Assembly: GCA_963555705.1 (NCBI GenBank)
Contig: OY743181.1
Location: 28,028,513-28,092,512, forward strand
DNA: 64,000 nucleotides
Origin: Ligustrum vulgare
Lineage: Eukaryota > Streptophyta > Magnoliopsida > Lamiales > Oleaceae
Reading direction: 5' to 3'
Positions 47,502 to 61,482 of the stretch are shown piece after piece. The position numbers and the translations under genes are program-made. Within the stretch, counting starts at the first letter, position 1, and each line of letters starts with the position of its first letter. Below the pieces are notes generated by a model. The model was not told the DNA's origin, did no database searches, and saw nothing but the letters and a program-made list of their open reading frames with translations.

Positions 47502-49827
47502 ATGACTTTCATACCAGTTTCTTATTTTGGTGAATTCGTGGTTGATGAAAATCTGCGATGGTCATGGAAATAAACAAGTGATCAAAACATTTCTGTAATT
47601 TTGTTAACTCCAGGTATGTCATTTACAGACATGTACAGCAAACTAAAAGATCAACTCGAAGTTAATCCATCTGAATATGATATGAAATTTGGATTTCTAT
47701 ATAACTCTAATTCTACTGTTGCATTACCACCCTTGTTTGTTACTTCTGATGTGCAAATTACGTGGTTAATTGAGGCGAATAAAAAGGAAACTATTCCTCT
47801 ATGTGTAACTTTAGTAGGAAAGGATACCCCCGATAATCAGAATGAAGAATTCGATGGGGGGGATCAGAATGTGAATGATATTTGGGACACATTAGAAATA
47901 GTTCGTGAGGATGATGATGTTATCCCTGATACAGTTCCTCTTATCACCCATAGAGGTCACGATGTAGTCGGAGACAATCAGGAGGACATTCCATTTACAA
48001 ACAATGATCTGATTAATTTATCCAGACGCCAACATGAGCACTTCAAGAACTCACAGGCTGGGTCAAGTTCACGATCGACTAATTGTTCACGTGTGGTTCC
48101 AGATGATGAAGATTTGGAAGTCCAGCAATTATTTAATACCAAGCAAGATCTCCAAGAAGCGGTGCACAGTATTGCACTTAAGCACAATTTCGAGTTTAAA
48201 GCGAAGAAGTTATATAGGAGTACCTACACAATTGTCTGTGTAGATGATAATTGTAGTTGGCGTCTGCGAGCAACGAGGATGGACACAAATCAATTCTTCG
48301 TAGTTCTCAAGTATGCACGAGAGCATACTTGTCAAGTGGGCATTCATCGAAATGATCACAGACAAGCTCGTTCATGGTTTATAGGACGACAGATAATGCA
48401 TAAGTTTGATGACCCAAGGACTATTTACAGACCCAGAAACATCATTAACGATGTGCAGAGAGATTTTGGGGTGACCATGAGCTACCAGAAGGCCTGGAAG
48501 GCTAGAGAATGTGCGTTAGAGGATTTAATGGGTTCACCCGAGGAAAGTTATGCGAAATTAGCCAGGTATTGTCATAACATGTCGAGAACTAATCCTGGTT
48601 CGACATTCTTTATTGAGGATGACGATGACAATCGCTTCAAGTATTTTTTCATGGCTCTTGGACAATGTATAAATGGATTTAGAAGATCGATGCGACCTCT
48701 AATTCTAGTAGATGGTACAACATTGAAAGCTAGATATGAAGGGAAGTTAATTATTGCTACATGTCAAGATGCCAACATTCAAATATACCCTCTTGCGTTC
48801 GGCATAGTGGATAGCGAAAATGATCTAGTGATGAATTGGTTTTTCTCAAAGTTGAGGGAAGTAATTGGAGATGTCCATGAGCTTGCTTTTATAACTGATC
48901 GCGAAATTTCTATCATAAATGGTATAGCTGAAGTTTTTCCCGAGGCACACCACGGTTATTGCATGTACCATATACAAGGAAGTTTGAAGACGACGTACCG
49001 TGGTACTGGGATTGTTGCCTTGTTTAAGAGAGCGGCAGAGGCTTACACTTTTGAAGATTATAATAAGTTTATGATTGAAATAAATAACAAGAGTGAGAAA
49101 GCCTCGGTGTACTTAATAGATAAATTGGGGATTTAACATATGGCACGGTGTCAATTTCCAGGACGTTGATACAATATGATGACGTCAAATAATGTGGAGT
49201 CTTTGAATGCATTATTCAAGAAGGATCGAGAGTTACCAATTCTGTCAATGATTGAGAACATTAGGGAGAAGTTACAGGTTTGGTTTCACGATAGACGCGA
49301 GGAATCTCAATCATGCACATCTTATCTCACCCCTGCCATGGAAACCAAACTCTTCAAGACATTAGACCTGGCTAGAAGGTTGGACGTAGAGCCACTTGAT
49401 CAGTTTAGATTCAACGTTGTATGCGGACGTAATGTTGGTTATGTTGTGGACTTGAATGAGAACACGTGCACGTGTAAACAGTTTCAGCTTGAGCGCTTTC
49501 CATGCGCTCATGCAGTTGCAGTTGCTAGACATAGGGGCTTTTCACCACAGTCATTATCAACTGAGTACTATACGACTACTTTTTGGAGAGAAGCATATGC
49601 TGAAACTATTTCCTCTACCAAATGAGGATGAGTGGGAACTTCCCGAACACTTGCTCCCGCTTGATAATTTATTGCCATCGAATGTCCGAAGACGTACTCA
49701 TGGACGTGTACGTACGTCTAGAATACCATCTACTGGAGAGTTTCCCAGACCGCGAAAGTGCAGCAGGTGCAGCGCAGTCGGTCATACTCGCCAAACTTGT
49801 ACTAGTCAGATTCCCTTGAATAATTAA
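47502..49827 (+). pseudogene. mudrA: MULE transposase pseudogene (copy 2)
   Basis: Identical in layout to 22395-24720, with the same three in-frame stops (47571, 49134 and 49167) and the same frameshift near 49612. I see two residue differences from copy 1: KLKDQ for KLQDQ and VGKDT for VRKDT. Sharing all disabling changes shows the gene was already dead when duplicated. Confidence 0.9.
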
Positions 49828-50053
49828 TTTTATCACTATTAAAACTTTTACTGTAATTGTAGTGTTGTTGATAATAAATTATCTTATTTTGTCTATGTTA
49901 AAAAGTTCGTGAATAGCTTATTAAACGGTGAAAGATGATAAATGTTTCTTGTGGAAAAAAAAGATATTTTAGGGTTTAGGGTATAGTTTTCTATTTTGGG
50001 GTTTGGGGTTTAGGGTATAGTTTTCTATTTTGGGGTTTGTGGTTTAGGGTTTA

Positions 50054-50086
<33 letters not shown>

Positions 50087-50233
50087 CTATTTTTTTGTTC
50101 CAAAAAATATATTGTTATCTATACCTGTGAGGCAATTTATTCAACTAAAGAAATTGACGGTAATAAAAAAAATTGACAAATAAATATATATACACAATTA
50201 CATATAAAAACTATATTTTTACATTTCTAAATC

Positions 50234-51499
50234 TTATGGATCACAATTGTAGGTAAATAAATCAGTAGCCAACTTTATTCTCCACTTCTGTATATGTTCT
50301 TGATTGATCATCTTGACATCTCGTCCGATGCTCAAGAGCTCAATATATTTTATTGCAAAAATCCCGCAATCTCCACTGTAAGTTAAAAAAAAAGCTTTAG
50401 TGAAATAAATGAATATAGTTAAGAATTTAATTAAATACTAGAATACGAGTATAAGAAAATTTACCTGACACCTTGTTTGGAAATCCCCTTGATCCTCTCA
50501 ATGGCTAGTACATCATCGACATGAATTCCAGCACGCTTAGCCATTAGAGGAACAATGAATGCCAAGGGCATCAGAGTTTCTTGGAGCTGGGTCTCTGTGA
50601 AACAACCATGTTCGGAGTTGTACACATACATTTTCGATTCGGCGAACACGACCTCAACAGCAATGATGTGCGAGTTCCCGATCACCGGAATATAGATGTG
50701 TGTACAACCCGTCCACGACTGGCCACACACGGGCTCTGCCCCTACCACGTAGTCCAACATGTAATCTGGAAACACGTACGAGGTAGGGTTGCTTTCGAAC
50801 ATTGAGTACTCAATGTCGACAGCATTTTTAAAGCCGCAACACAAGATCACTCGCCCGGGAAAGCCGAACGATTTCGGGTACCTACTAGTCCGATCGCGCA
50901 GCAACTCCATCGCAAGATCAACATGCTACAACATAAAATATAAGCGAATTAAATATTATTTAATCAACAAATAATATAGTGAGTTCACATAATTACGATT
51001 ATGCACTCACATCTTCGGCAAGCCAAGCTCCGCTTCTGAGGACTATTGCGAACCAATCTTTGGCATCCGATATTGTTGTATTCCCAATAGCGAAGCGAAA
51101 CCTGAATGAATAAATAATTAGAGATTCATATATAATCATTTTTACAGTTAAGAAATAAATAAACAAGTAAATAACAAACTTACTTCGACTTAAGTTGAGA
51201 GTACCACATATCGAACACCTTTTGCTTCGCCGGATCGACTTCGCGGAATAAGTTGACATAAGTGCCGTCCACGAATGTCCTCTTCTTCGCCTCGGTCGTG
51301 AAGGGAGAAAGAACATGCTGTGAGAGTTGTCTTGTCCTCTTACTTATAATCTGCTCCTTCACCTCGACAGTACGTTTCCGTCCCCTCTTCTCGACCATAT
51401 CCGTCAGCCGCTCAGTCGACTCATCCTCCGGCACCTCCGACACCCGAGGCACCTCCTCCTCCTCCGCCTCCCGATGCACCTCCTCCTCCACTCGAGGCA
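50234..51499 (-). pseudogene. Ulp1 gene 3' exons (copy 2)
   Basis: Exons at 51499-51184, 51101-51011, 50925-50465 and 50375-50234 correspond to copy 1 exons 7b to 10, including the catalytic SGDCGIFAIKYIELL near 50330-50375. Splice sites and phases are unchanged. The gene is interrupted at 51499/51500 by the three-LTR element; its upstream exon part resumes at 63724. Confidence 0.85.
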
Positions 51500-54400
51500 T
51501 GTTCGCTCAAAATAGTGTACCGCAAGCGCACGAGTCGCGTACAAGTAATAAAGTGGACTTTTTGAGTCCGGGTTGTCGATCCCACGAGGAATGTTTACTT
51601 TAGATTATACAACTTTAATTAATTTAATTCTAACAATAAAAGAAACACACAATTAAAAGTTTGTTTTGGAAAATACTAAATTAAAGAAACTAATTTGAAA
51701 CCAAATTAAAATAAGGAAAATGAAAGATAAAACGTGGTTGGGATTCATGATTTCATTTAACCGTCGCCTAATTAATTTCTCAACATACAAATTAACAAAT
51801 TACTCATTTACAATGTTAGACCCGATTTTCCAAGCTTAGCCAATTACCTCTCTCGAGTGAAATCAACCCTAATCAATTGGTCTAACCTACTATATCTCTA
51901 TGTCGATTAAGGCCCAATCAATTGCATTAACTCTTTGTGAAAATTGCTCAATGGATCATCTAGGGTTTAAGGTATATCTCTATCCTTAACAAGAACCTAG
52001 AGCATTTGTTATTTGGTCTAAAATGCATAATATCTCTCGATTATCATACACTTCACAAAACACATATTTGGTGATCAAGCAAACACATGTAATAATCTCA
52101 ATAACAAACACACATGAAATAAGCATTTAATCAAATAGCAAATATTAAAATTAATCCAAACTAGGTTAAATTCCATCAATCATCCCAACGTGCAAAAGTT
52201 AGCTAAACATGCGTTCGGAAATTAATAATAATATAAGGCAGTAAAATAAAACCCGGAATTAGAAATTGTGGAAATTGCATCAAGGTCCTCCAACTATCGC
52301 TTGAAGTGCAAATCAGTCCCTGCACTTTAAATCATTTGCAATTCAGTCCCTAGCAATGTTTATGTCTGAAATCAGCACTTCCAGCAACTCTTTCCTGGTT
52401 GCAGCAGTAATTTCAGCAGTCCAGACCAGTAGCAGATTCCAGCTTCTTCTTCCTTCCTCAGCACAGCCTCCAGTTATCAGTTGCACAGGCAGCCTGCAAT
52501 CTTCTTCCTTCCTCAGCACAGCCTCCAGTTAAGCAGTTTCAATCACAAGCATCAGCAGTCAGCAAATCCTCCTTCTGGCTCTTCTCTCAACTGCACAGGT
52601 TTCTACCTCCAGCAATAGCAGTTAATTAATTCAGCTGCAACAATCACCAGCTGCCCTTGTTCTCACAGCAGTCAGCCTGCAAATTTCCTTCAGCTTCAAA
52701 CCAGCAGCTGCGTTTTCTCAGCTCCAGCAGTAATACCAGCAGCGTTCCAGCAATCAGCAGCAGTTCAGGCGGTAAGCTCTCCTTCTTTTAACCATTAGCT
52801 GCTGTCACCAGCTCAGTTACCAGTCTGCAATTTCGCCTTCTTGCTGCCTTCTGTCTCAGCAACTCCGAGCAACCAGCAGTCTGTTTTTCTCTCCTTCCTC
52901 CTGCTGCTGTCACCAGCAGTCCTCTATCTAAAAGAACCAGCAACTCCTCAGCAGCTACCACTTTCAGGCAGAAGCAGTAGCGGCTTCCTTCCCTCCAGCA
53001 GTAGTGTCTAAGTTGAGTCCCCTGGTTCCTCTCTCCTTTCCTATATGCTCCCTCCCGATTTGCTCTGGTTTGTGTGTGTATATATATGTATATCCCTGAA
53101 TCTCCAGCGTGCCCCAACTCATCCACCAAGCTGCCCATGCTTTCTTCCATGTTTCCAGCCTGTTTTCTCTTCTTCCAACCTTGTTTCCAGCTTTTCCATC
53201 ATTCCAGCCGACATCATGCGTTTATTCTATCTTTTTGCCATGCTTCACATGGTTTTCTGTCCAGCCCTATTTGTCAAATTGCACTTTTGGTCCTTCAACT
53301 TTTGAGATGTTGCAATTAAGTTCCCGAACTTTTGATTTCTTTCAATTAGGTCCTTGGACATCAAATTTGCTTATCTTTTAGCTCAATTGCACTCCAATCT
53401 TATCCATTTGCTTTCCAATTGAGTTTGTACCTAATTTTACAAGATAAACACAATTTATAAGTAGATATTTGCTCAATTTGTCAATTAAATTGTCTATTTA
53501 AAAGCACAATAAGTGTGTAAAACGCACACTTATCACACCCCCAAACTTGAGCTTTTGCTCGTCTCGAGCAAAATTATCTACTAGTGCAATCAAGTAATGT
53601 GAAATATAGATCAACAATGTTAGATAACATGCAAATTACTCATGAGTGCAAAATTGTATAATCAATTCAAAAGTGTAATTCCAAATAATGCTACAAAAAA
53701 GAAGTTTAGCTTATCCGATGTTCGATCGGTGTGTGTGTGTGCATAGTCACTTTCAATTGTTAATTAAGTTTCGAGAATATTGATGGGTAAAGAGGTTTCA
53801 AGTCAAAACTAACCCACCATTAGTGGTCAATTCTTTCCTTTCCCACTCGTGACATTCATCCCCCAATACATATTTTTCTTTCCTCTCCCGGGATGCAATT
53901 CTAGAGGTTACTCTCAAATCACTCTTTTCTTTTTTCACTCTAGTTTGGGTGTGTTTTACCGACAATCTCGACAACCTAGAAATGCAGTGACTCTCCACTA
54001 ATGAGTGCTTCGACATTCAAGTATATACTAAGCAATTCAAACCCATTATTCATCTAAGCCCTTATGCAAGTACAAATGCATGATTTTTAACAACTAGCAT
54101 GATGAATACTCGTGTATTCACCACTCCCTTAAGCTTTCTAATTGACCCATGTAGCGAGCTTTAGGTCGGCAACTCCCCGATTTTTTAGATCAAAGGGTAC
54201 CAGGTTTCAAAATACCCCTACGAACTTATTAACTCGAGTCAAAAAGGCTACGAAGTGGGGGTAGACTTATTAAGCGAATGCAATGATAATGTGCTTTTTT
54301 TTTTTTTTTTAAGTGTGTGTGTGAGTACCCTACTCATTAAGCTTTCTAATTGACCCATGTAGCGAGCTTTCGGCCGATGACTCCCAAGTTTCAAACTTAA

Positions 54401-55620
54401 GGCACCAAGTTTCAAGATACTCCTACGGGCTTAATTACTCGAGTCAAAAAGGCTTCGAGATAGGGCAATGCAATGCAAATATTAAAATGGGCTAGAACTT
54501 TAGCATACGGTCATTACTTAGCTTATACTTGGCGAAATACACTCCACACAAAATTTATTTCCAACATGCATGGAATCACCACACGTCTAGACCGTCTCCT
54601 TTACCGGGTCGACCACCCCCAAACTTGTCTTACAATAGGATCAAGAGATTTAGAGCATTCGGAAATATTTGATAGGTTGATAAAAATTAACAATACAAGC
54701 TCACAACCTAGTTCTTCTACTCCATTAACTTCTTCACCCTTCAACAATTCCTAAACTTCACCAACAATCAATCATGACTATTGTGCTCAAGATAAATATG
54801 ATCTTGCATGGATAAGCATTTTGTAAAAGTAGACACAAGTAGCATATTGGTCATAAATCATGAATCAATAACAATTTTAAACATCTAAGTAATCCTGGCC
54901 ACCGCAAGGCTATCTAACATGTCAATACACAATAGGAAATCACCCCCAAACTTGAAATGCACATTGTCCTCAATGTGTAAAATAGAATCAAAGTAAGAGG
55001 AAAGAAGTTACTAGACATCCCAAGAAGTGGTAGGGCACTCATAAGTAGTTTTGGGTATGTGAGCTCTCATTGCAATCATCAACGATCCACCCCCAAACTT
55101 GTGTTGAAACCTCCAATCAATTGAACACAAATTTCTCCAATGAGGCATTTCATCGAACACCTTGTGAGCATCCTCTGAAAACACAAGAAAAGAGTAGATA
55201 TTAAGTGGTGAATGACCAAAAAATTTAAATTACATTCATCATCTCAATTCTAACTCATAAATCCAATGTAATTTACCCATCCACATCAATATTAAATCAC
55301 ACTTGAAGATAAAAGATAATATGAACCAAGTGATTTAAAAATAAGTTTTAAGCAAATTTTGACTTTGAAAGTTTGATATGAGTATATGCTAGAATTAAAT
55401 GAGAATGTATTAGAGCTATTTCACAATACCCAACTTGAGGAAAATAATTATGGAAGATAAAGATTTGACCTAGCTAACTTATTTGCAAAAATGTAAATAA
55501 AATGCAAGAAGGTAAATAATATGCAAAAAATAAAAATAAAGCAAGTAAAGGATAGAGAATGGGTTGCCTCCCATTAAGCGCTATTTTAAAGTCATAAGCT
55601 CGACTTTCCGCACAAATTCT

Positions 55621-56388
55621 TCATGGCACTCTAAATATAGCTTTTGATGCCTTCCCCATTTTTCTTCTTTTGGCTTTGCCCCACTCTTCATTTGATCTAA
55701 ACACTTGCACCTTGCTCCTTGCAAAGTCATGGGACTTGCCTATTCCCTCCAATTCAAACTCAACTAAGTAGACTTGCACCTCCTCAAGTGGCTTAATCAC
55801 AAAATCAATTATTGGGCAATCAATGAAGTTGAGAGAATTTGATTTAATCTCTTCCTCATTAATTGCCACTCCTCCAAGCGATTCTTTTGTGATTAAATTG
55901 TCATTCTCTTCAAGCTCATCTTCTTTAGTTGATGTCTCCTCGGATTGAATGACCGATCCATAAGTTGAATCCATGGGCAACGGCAAGTTTTTCCTATTAA
56001 TTCCCAAGAGTGGGTTATACCCCCACATTTGAAATCCTTCCCAATACATGGCATCCCCCATAAGCATATCATCTTCATCCAAATTGGCAAGCTCATTGTA
56101 ATACTTTGCAAGTACCTTCTCATTCAATAGTGGAGGACCATCTCCCACAAGAGTGATGTCCTCATCCCAATCATCCGGTACACAATCTCCCAAGAGCATG
56201 TAACTCACATCCGATGTATCAATTGCTTGTTTTCGGCATTTCAAATATTGTCTAAACCCAATAAGCTTCGACGTAATCAAACTATTGCCCGAAAACAAAC
56301 ATTGTCCATTACAATGCATCTTGTAACAAATTTCACAACTTGAATATTCTTCAAGCATGTATTCATCACCCATGTTGAGATTGTTCAT
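55621..56388 (-). CDS. 255-aa protein of the non-autonomous LTR element (copy B, first interior)
   Basis: Same ORF as 30515-31282, intact, with Gly for Arg in the MWGYNPLLG segment. Zinc-knuckle-like CEICYKMHCNGQC and acidic body conserved. PBS lies at about 56570-56587 just upstream on the minus strand. Function unknown. Confidence 0.7.
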   Translation of the reverse strand: MNNLNMGDEYMLEEYSSCEICYKMHCNGQCLFSGNSLITSKLIGFRQYLKCRKQAIDTSDVSYMLLGDCVPDDWDEDITLVGDGPPLLNEKVLAKYYNELANLDEDDMLMGDAMYWEGFQMWGYNPLLGINRKNLPLPMDSTYGSVIQSEETSTKEDELEENDNLITKESLGGVAINEEEIKSNSLNFIDCPIIDFVIKPLEEVQVYLVEFELEGIGKSHDFARSKVQVFRSNEEWGKAKRRKMGKASKAIFRVP

Positions 56389-59300
56389 TGCAATTGCTTT
56401 CCTATTTTGCCAATATTAGAATCAAATATATACATAGAAAGAAAACCAAACACAAGAAAGATTAGAATAGTGGTGGTTAACCAAATGTAATAAAATAAAA
56501 CATAAAACAAAAATAATTACAAATTGTTAAAACTAAAATTAACTAAAGTAATAATCAAAGTAAAAACATTCCCCGGCAACGGCGCCAAAAACTTGTTCGC
56601 TCAAAATAGTGTACCGCAAGCGCACGGGTCGCGTACAAGTAATAAAGTGGACTTTTTGAGTCCGGGTTGTCGATCCCACGAGGAATGTTTACTTTAGATT
56701 ATACAACTTTAATTAATTTAATTCTAACAATAAAAGAAACACACAATTAAAAGTTTGTTTTGGAAAATACTAAATTAAAGAAACTAATTTGAAACCAAAT
56801 TAAAATAAGGAAAATGAAAGATAAAACGTGGTTGGGATTCATGATTTCATTTAACCGTCGCCTAATTAATTTCTCAACATACAAATTAACAAATTACTCA
56901 TTTACAATGTTAGACCCGATTTTTCAAGCTTAGCCAATTACCTCTCTCGAGTGAAATCAACCCTAATCAATTGGTCTAACCTACTATATCTCTATGTCGA
57001 TTAAGGCCCAATCAATTGCATTAACTCTTTGTGAAAATTGCTCAATGGATCATCTAGGGTTTAAGGTATATCTCTATCCTTAACAAGAACCTAGAGCATT
57101 TGTTATTTGGTCTAAAATGCATAATATCTCTCGATTATCATACACTTCACAAAACACATATTTGGTGATCAAGCAAACACATGTAATAATCTCAATAACA
57201 AACACACATGAAATAAGCATTTAATCAAATAGCAAATATTAAAATTAATCCAAACTAGGTTAAATTCCATCAATCATCCCAACGTGCAAAAGTTAGCTAA
57301 ACATGCGTTCGGAAATTAATAATAACATAAGGCAGTAAAATAAAACCCGGAATTAGAAATTGTGGAAATTGCATCAAGGTCCTCCAACTATCGCTTGAAG
57401 TGCAAATCAGTCCCTGCACTTTAAATCATTTGCAATTCAGTCCCTAGCAATGTTTATGTCTGAAATCAGCACTTCCAGCAACTCTTTCCTGGTTGCAGCA
57501 GTAATTTCAGCAGTCCAGACCAGTAGCAGATTCCAGCTTCTTCTTCCTTCCTCAGCACAGCCTCCAGTTATCAGTTGCACAGGCAGCCTGCAATCTTCTT
57601 CCTTCCTCAGCACAGCCTCCAGTTAAGCAGTTTCAATCACAAGCATCAGCAGTCAGCAAATCCTCCTTCTGGCTCTTCTCTCAACTGCACAGGTTTCTAC
57701 CTCCAGCAATAGCAGTTAATTAATTCAGCTGCAACAATCACCAGCTGCCCTTGTTCTCACAGCAGTCAGCCTGCAAATTTCCTTCAGCTTCAAACCAGCA
57801 GCTGCGTTTTCTCAGCTCCAGCAGTAATACCAGCAGCGTTCCAGCAATCAGCAGCAGTTCAGGCGGTAAGCTCTCCTTCTTTTAACCATTAGCTGCTGTC
57901 ACCAGCTCAGTTACCAGTCTGCAATTTCGCCTTCTTGCTGCCTTCTGTCTCAGCAACTCCGAGCAACCAGCAGTCTGTTTTTCTCTCCTTCCTCCTGCTG
58001 CTGTCACCAGCAGTCCTCTATCTAAAAGAACCAGCAACTCCTCAGCAGCTACCACTTTCAGGCAGAAGCAGTAGCGGCTTCCTTCCCTCCAGCAGCAGTG
58101 TCTAAGTTGAGTCCCCTGGTTCCTCTCTCCTTTCCTATATGCTCCCTCCCGATTTGCTCTGGTTTGTGTGTGTATATATATGTATATCCCTGAATCTCCA
58201 GCGTGCCCCAACTCATCCACCAAGCTGCCCATGCTTTCTTCCATGTTTCCAGCCTGTTTTCTCTTCTTCCAACCTTGTTTCCAGCTTTTCCATCATTCCA
58301 GCCGACATCATGCGTTTATTCTATCTTTTTGCCATGCTTCACATGGTTTTCTGTCCAGCCCTATTTGTCAAATTGCACTTTTGGTCCTTCAACTTTTGAG
58401 ATGTTGCAATTAAGTTCCCGAACTTTTGATTTCTTTCAATTAGGTCCTTGGACATCAAATTTGCTTATCTTTTAGCTCAATTGCACTCCAATCTTATCCA
58501 TTTGCTTTCCAATTGAGTTTGTACCTAATTTTACAAGATAAACACAATTTATAAGTAGATATTTGCTCAATTTGTCAATTAAATTGTCTATTTAAAAGCA
58601 CAATAAGTGTGTAAAACGCACACTTATCACACCCCCAAACTTGAGCTTTTGCTCGTCTCGAGCAAAATTATCTACTAGTGCAATCAAGTAATGTGAAATA
58701 TAGATCAACAATGTTAGATAACTTGCAAATTACTCATGAGTGCAAAATTGTATAATCAATTCAAAAGTGTAATTCCAAATAATGCTACAAAAAAGAAGTT
58801 TAGCTTATCCGATGTTCGATCGGTGTGTGTGTGTGCATAGTCACTTTCAATTGTTAATTAAGTTTCGAGAATATTGATGGGTAAAGAGGTTTCAAGTCAA
58901 AACTAACCCACCATTAGTGGTCAATTCTTTCCTTTCCCACTCGTGACATTCATCCCCCAATACATATTTTTCTTTCCTCTCCCGGGATGCAATTCTAGAG
59001 GTTACTCTCAAATCACTCTTTTCTTTTTTCACTCTAGTTTGGGTGTGTTTTACCGACAATCTCGACAACCTAGAAATGCAGTGACTCTCCACTAATGAGT
59101 GCTTCGACATTCAAGTTTATACTAAGCAATTCAAACCCATTATTCATCTAAGCCCTTATGCAAGTACAAATGCATGATTTTTAACAACTAGCATGATGAA
59201 TACTCGTGTATTCCCCACTCCCTTAAGCTTTCTAATTGACCCATGTAGCGAGCTTTAGGTCGGCAACTCCCCGATTTTTTAGATCAAAGGGTACCAGGTT

Positions 59301-60714
59301 TCAAAATACCCCTACGAACTTATTAACTCGAGTCAAAAAGGCTACGGAGTGGGGTAGACTTATTAAGCGAATGCAATGATAATGTGCTTTTTTTTTTTTT
59401 TTTTAAGTGTGTGTGTGAGTACCCTACTCATTAAGCTTTCTAATTGACCCATGTAGCGAGCTTTCGGCCGATGACTCCCAAGTTTCAAACTTAAGGCACC
59501 AAGTTTCAAGATACTCCTACGGGCTTAATTACTCGAGTCAAAAAGGCTTCGAGATAGGGCAATGCAATGCAAATATTAAAATGGGCTAGAACTTTAGCAT
59601 ACGGTCATTACTTAGCTTATACTTGGCGAAATACACTCCACACAAAATTTATTTCCAACATGCATGGAATCACCACACGTCTAGACCGTCTCCTTTACCG
59701 GGTCGACCACCCCCAAACTTGTCTTACAATAGGATCAAGAGATTTAGAGCATTCGGAAATATTTGATAGGTTGATAAAAATTAACAATACAAGCTCACAA
59801 CCTAGTTCTTCTACTCCATTAACTTCTTCACCCTTCAACAATTCCTAAACTTCACCAACAATCAATCATGACTATTGTGCTCAAGATAAATATGATCTTG
59901 CATGGATAAGCATTTTGTAAAAGTAGACACAAGTAGCATATTGGTCATAAATCATGAATCAATAACAATTTTAAACATCTAAGTAATCCTGGCCACCGCA
60001 AGGCTATCTAACATGTCAATACACAATAGGAAATCACCCCCAAACTTGAAATGCACATTGTCCTCAATGTGTAAAATAGAATCAAAGTAAGAGGAAAGAA
60101 GTTACTAGACATCCCAAGAAGTGGTAGGGCACTCATAAGTAGTTTTGGGTATGTGAGCTCTCATTGCAATCATCAACGATCCACCCCCAAACTTGTGTTG
60201 AAACCTCCAATCAATTGAACACAAATTTCTCCAATGAGGCATTTCATCGAACACCTTGTGAGCATCCTCTGAAAACACAAGAAAAGAGTAGATATTAAGT
60301 GGTGAATGACCAAAAAATTTAAATTACATTCATCATCTCAATTCTAACTCATAAATCCAATGTAATTTACCCATCCACATCAATATTAAATCACACTTGA
60401 AGATAAAAGATAATATGAACCAAGTGATTTAAAAATAAGTTTTAAGCAAATTTTGACTTTGAAAGTTTGATATGAGTATATGCTAGAATTAAATGAGAAT
60501 GTATTAGAGCTATTTCACAATACCCAACTTGAGGAAAATAATTATGGAAGATAAAGATTTGACCTAGCTAACTTATTTGCAAAAATGTAAATAAAATGCA
60601 AGAAGGTAAATAATATGCAAAAAATAAAAATAAAGCAAGTAAAGGATAGAGAATGGGTTGCCTCCCATTAAGCGCTATTTTAAAGTCATAAGCTCGACTT
60701 TCCGCACAAATTCT

Positions 60715-61482
60715 TCATGGCACTCTAAATATAGCTTTTGATGCCTTCCCCATTTTTCTTCTTTTGGCTTTGCCCCACTCTTCATTTGATCTAAACACTT
60801 GCACCTTGCTCCTTGCAAAGTCATGGGACTTGCCTATTCCCTCCAATTCAAACTCAACTAAGTAGACTTGCACCTCCTCAAGTGGCTTAATCACAAAATC
60901 AATTATTGGGCAATCAATGAAGTTGAGAGAATTTGATTTAATCTCTTCCTCATTAATTGCCACTCCTCCAAGCGATTCTTTTGTGATTAAATTGTCATTC
61001 TCTTCAAGCTCATCTTCTTTAGTTGATGTCTCCTCGGATTGAATGACCGATCCATAAGTTGAATCCATGGGCAACGGCAAGTTTTTCCTATTAATTCCCA
61101 AGAGTGGGTTATACCCCCACATTTGAAATCCTTCCCAATACATGGCATCCCCCATAAGCATATCATCTTCATCCAAATTGGCAAGCTCATTGTAATACTT
61201 TGCAAGTACCTTCTCATTCAATAGTGGAGGACCATCTCCCACAAGAGTGATGTCCTCATCCCAATCATCCGGTACACAATCTCCCAAGAGCATGTAACTC
61301 ACATCCGATGTATCAATTGCTTGTTTTCGGCATTTCAAATATTGTCTAAACCCAATAAGCTTCGACGTAATCAAACTATTGCCCGAAAACAAACATTGTC
61401 CATTACAATGCATCTTGTAACAAATTTCACAACTTGAATATTCTTCAAGCATGTATTCATCACCCATGTTGAGATTGTTCAT
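60715..61482 (-). CDS. 255-aa protein of the non-autonomous LTR element (copy B, second interior)
   Basis: Third intact copy, same protein as the one at 55621. The surrounding non-coding interior has at least four differences from the first interior (near 58727, 59116, 59211 and 59346), while the protein has none that I could see. Confidence 0.7.
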   Translation of the reverse strand: MNNLNMGDEYMLEEYSSCEICYKMHCNGQCLFSGNSLITSKLIGFRQYLKCRKQAIDTSDVSYMLLGDCVPDDWDEDITLVGDGPPLLNEKVLAKYYNELANLDEDDMLMGDAMYWEGFQMWGYNPLLGINRKNLPLPMDSTYGSVIQSEETSTKEDELEENDNLITKESLGGVAINEEEIKSNSLNFIDCPIIDFVIKPLEEVQVYLVEFELEGIGKSHDFARSKVQVFRSNEEWGKAKRRKMGKASKAIFRVP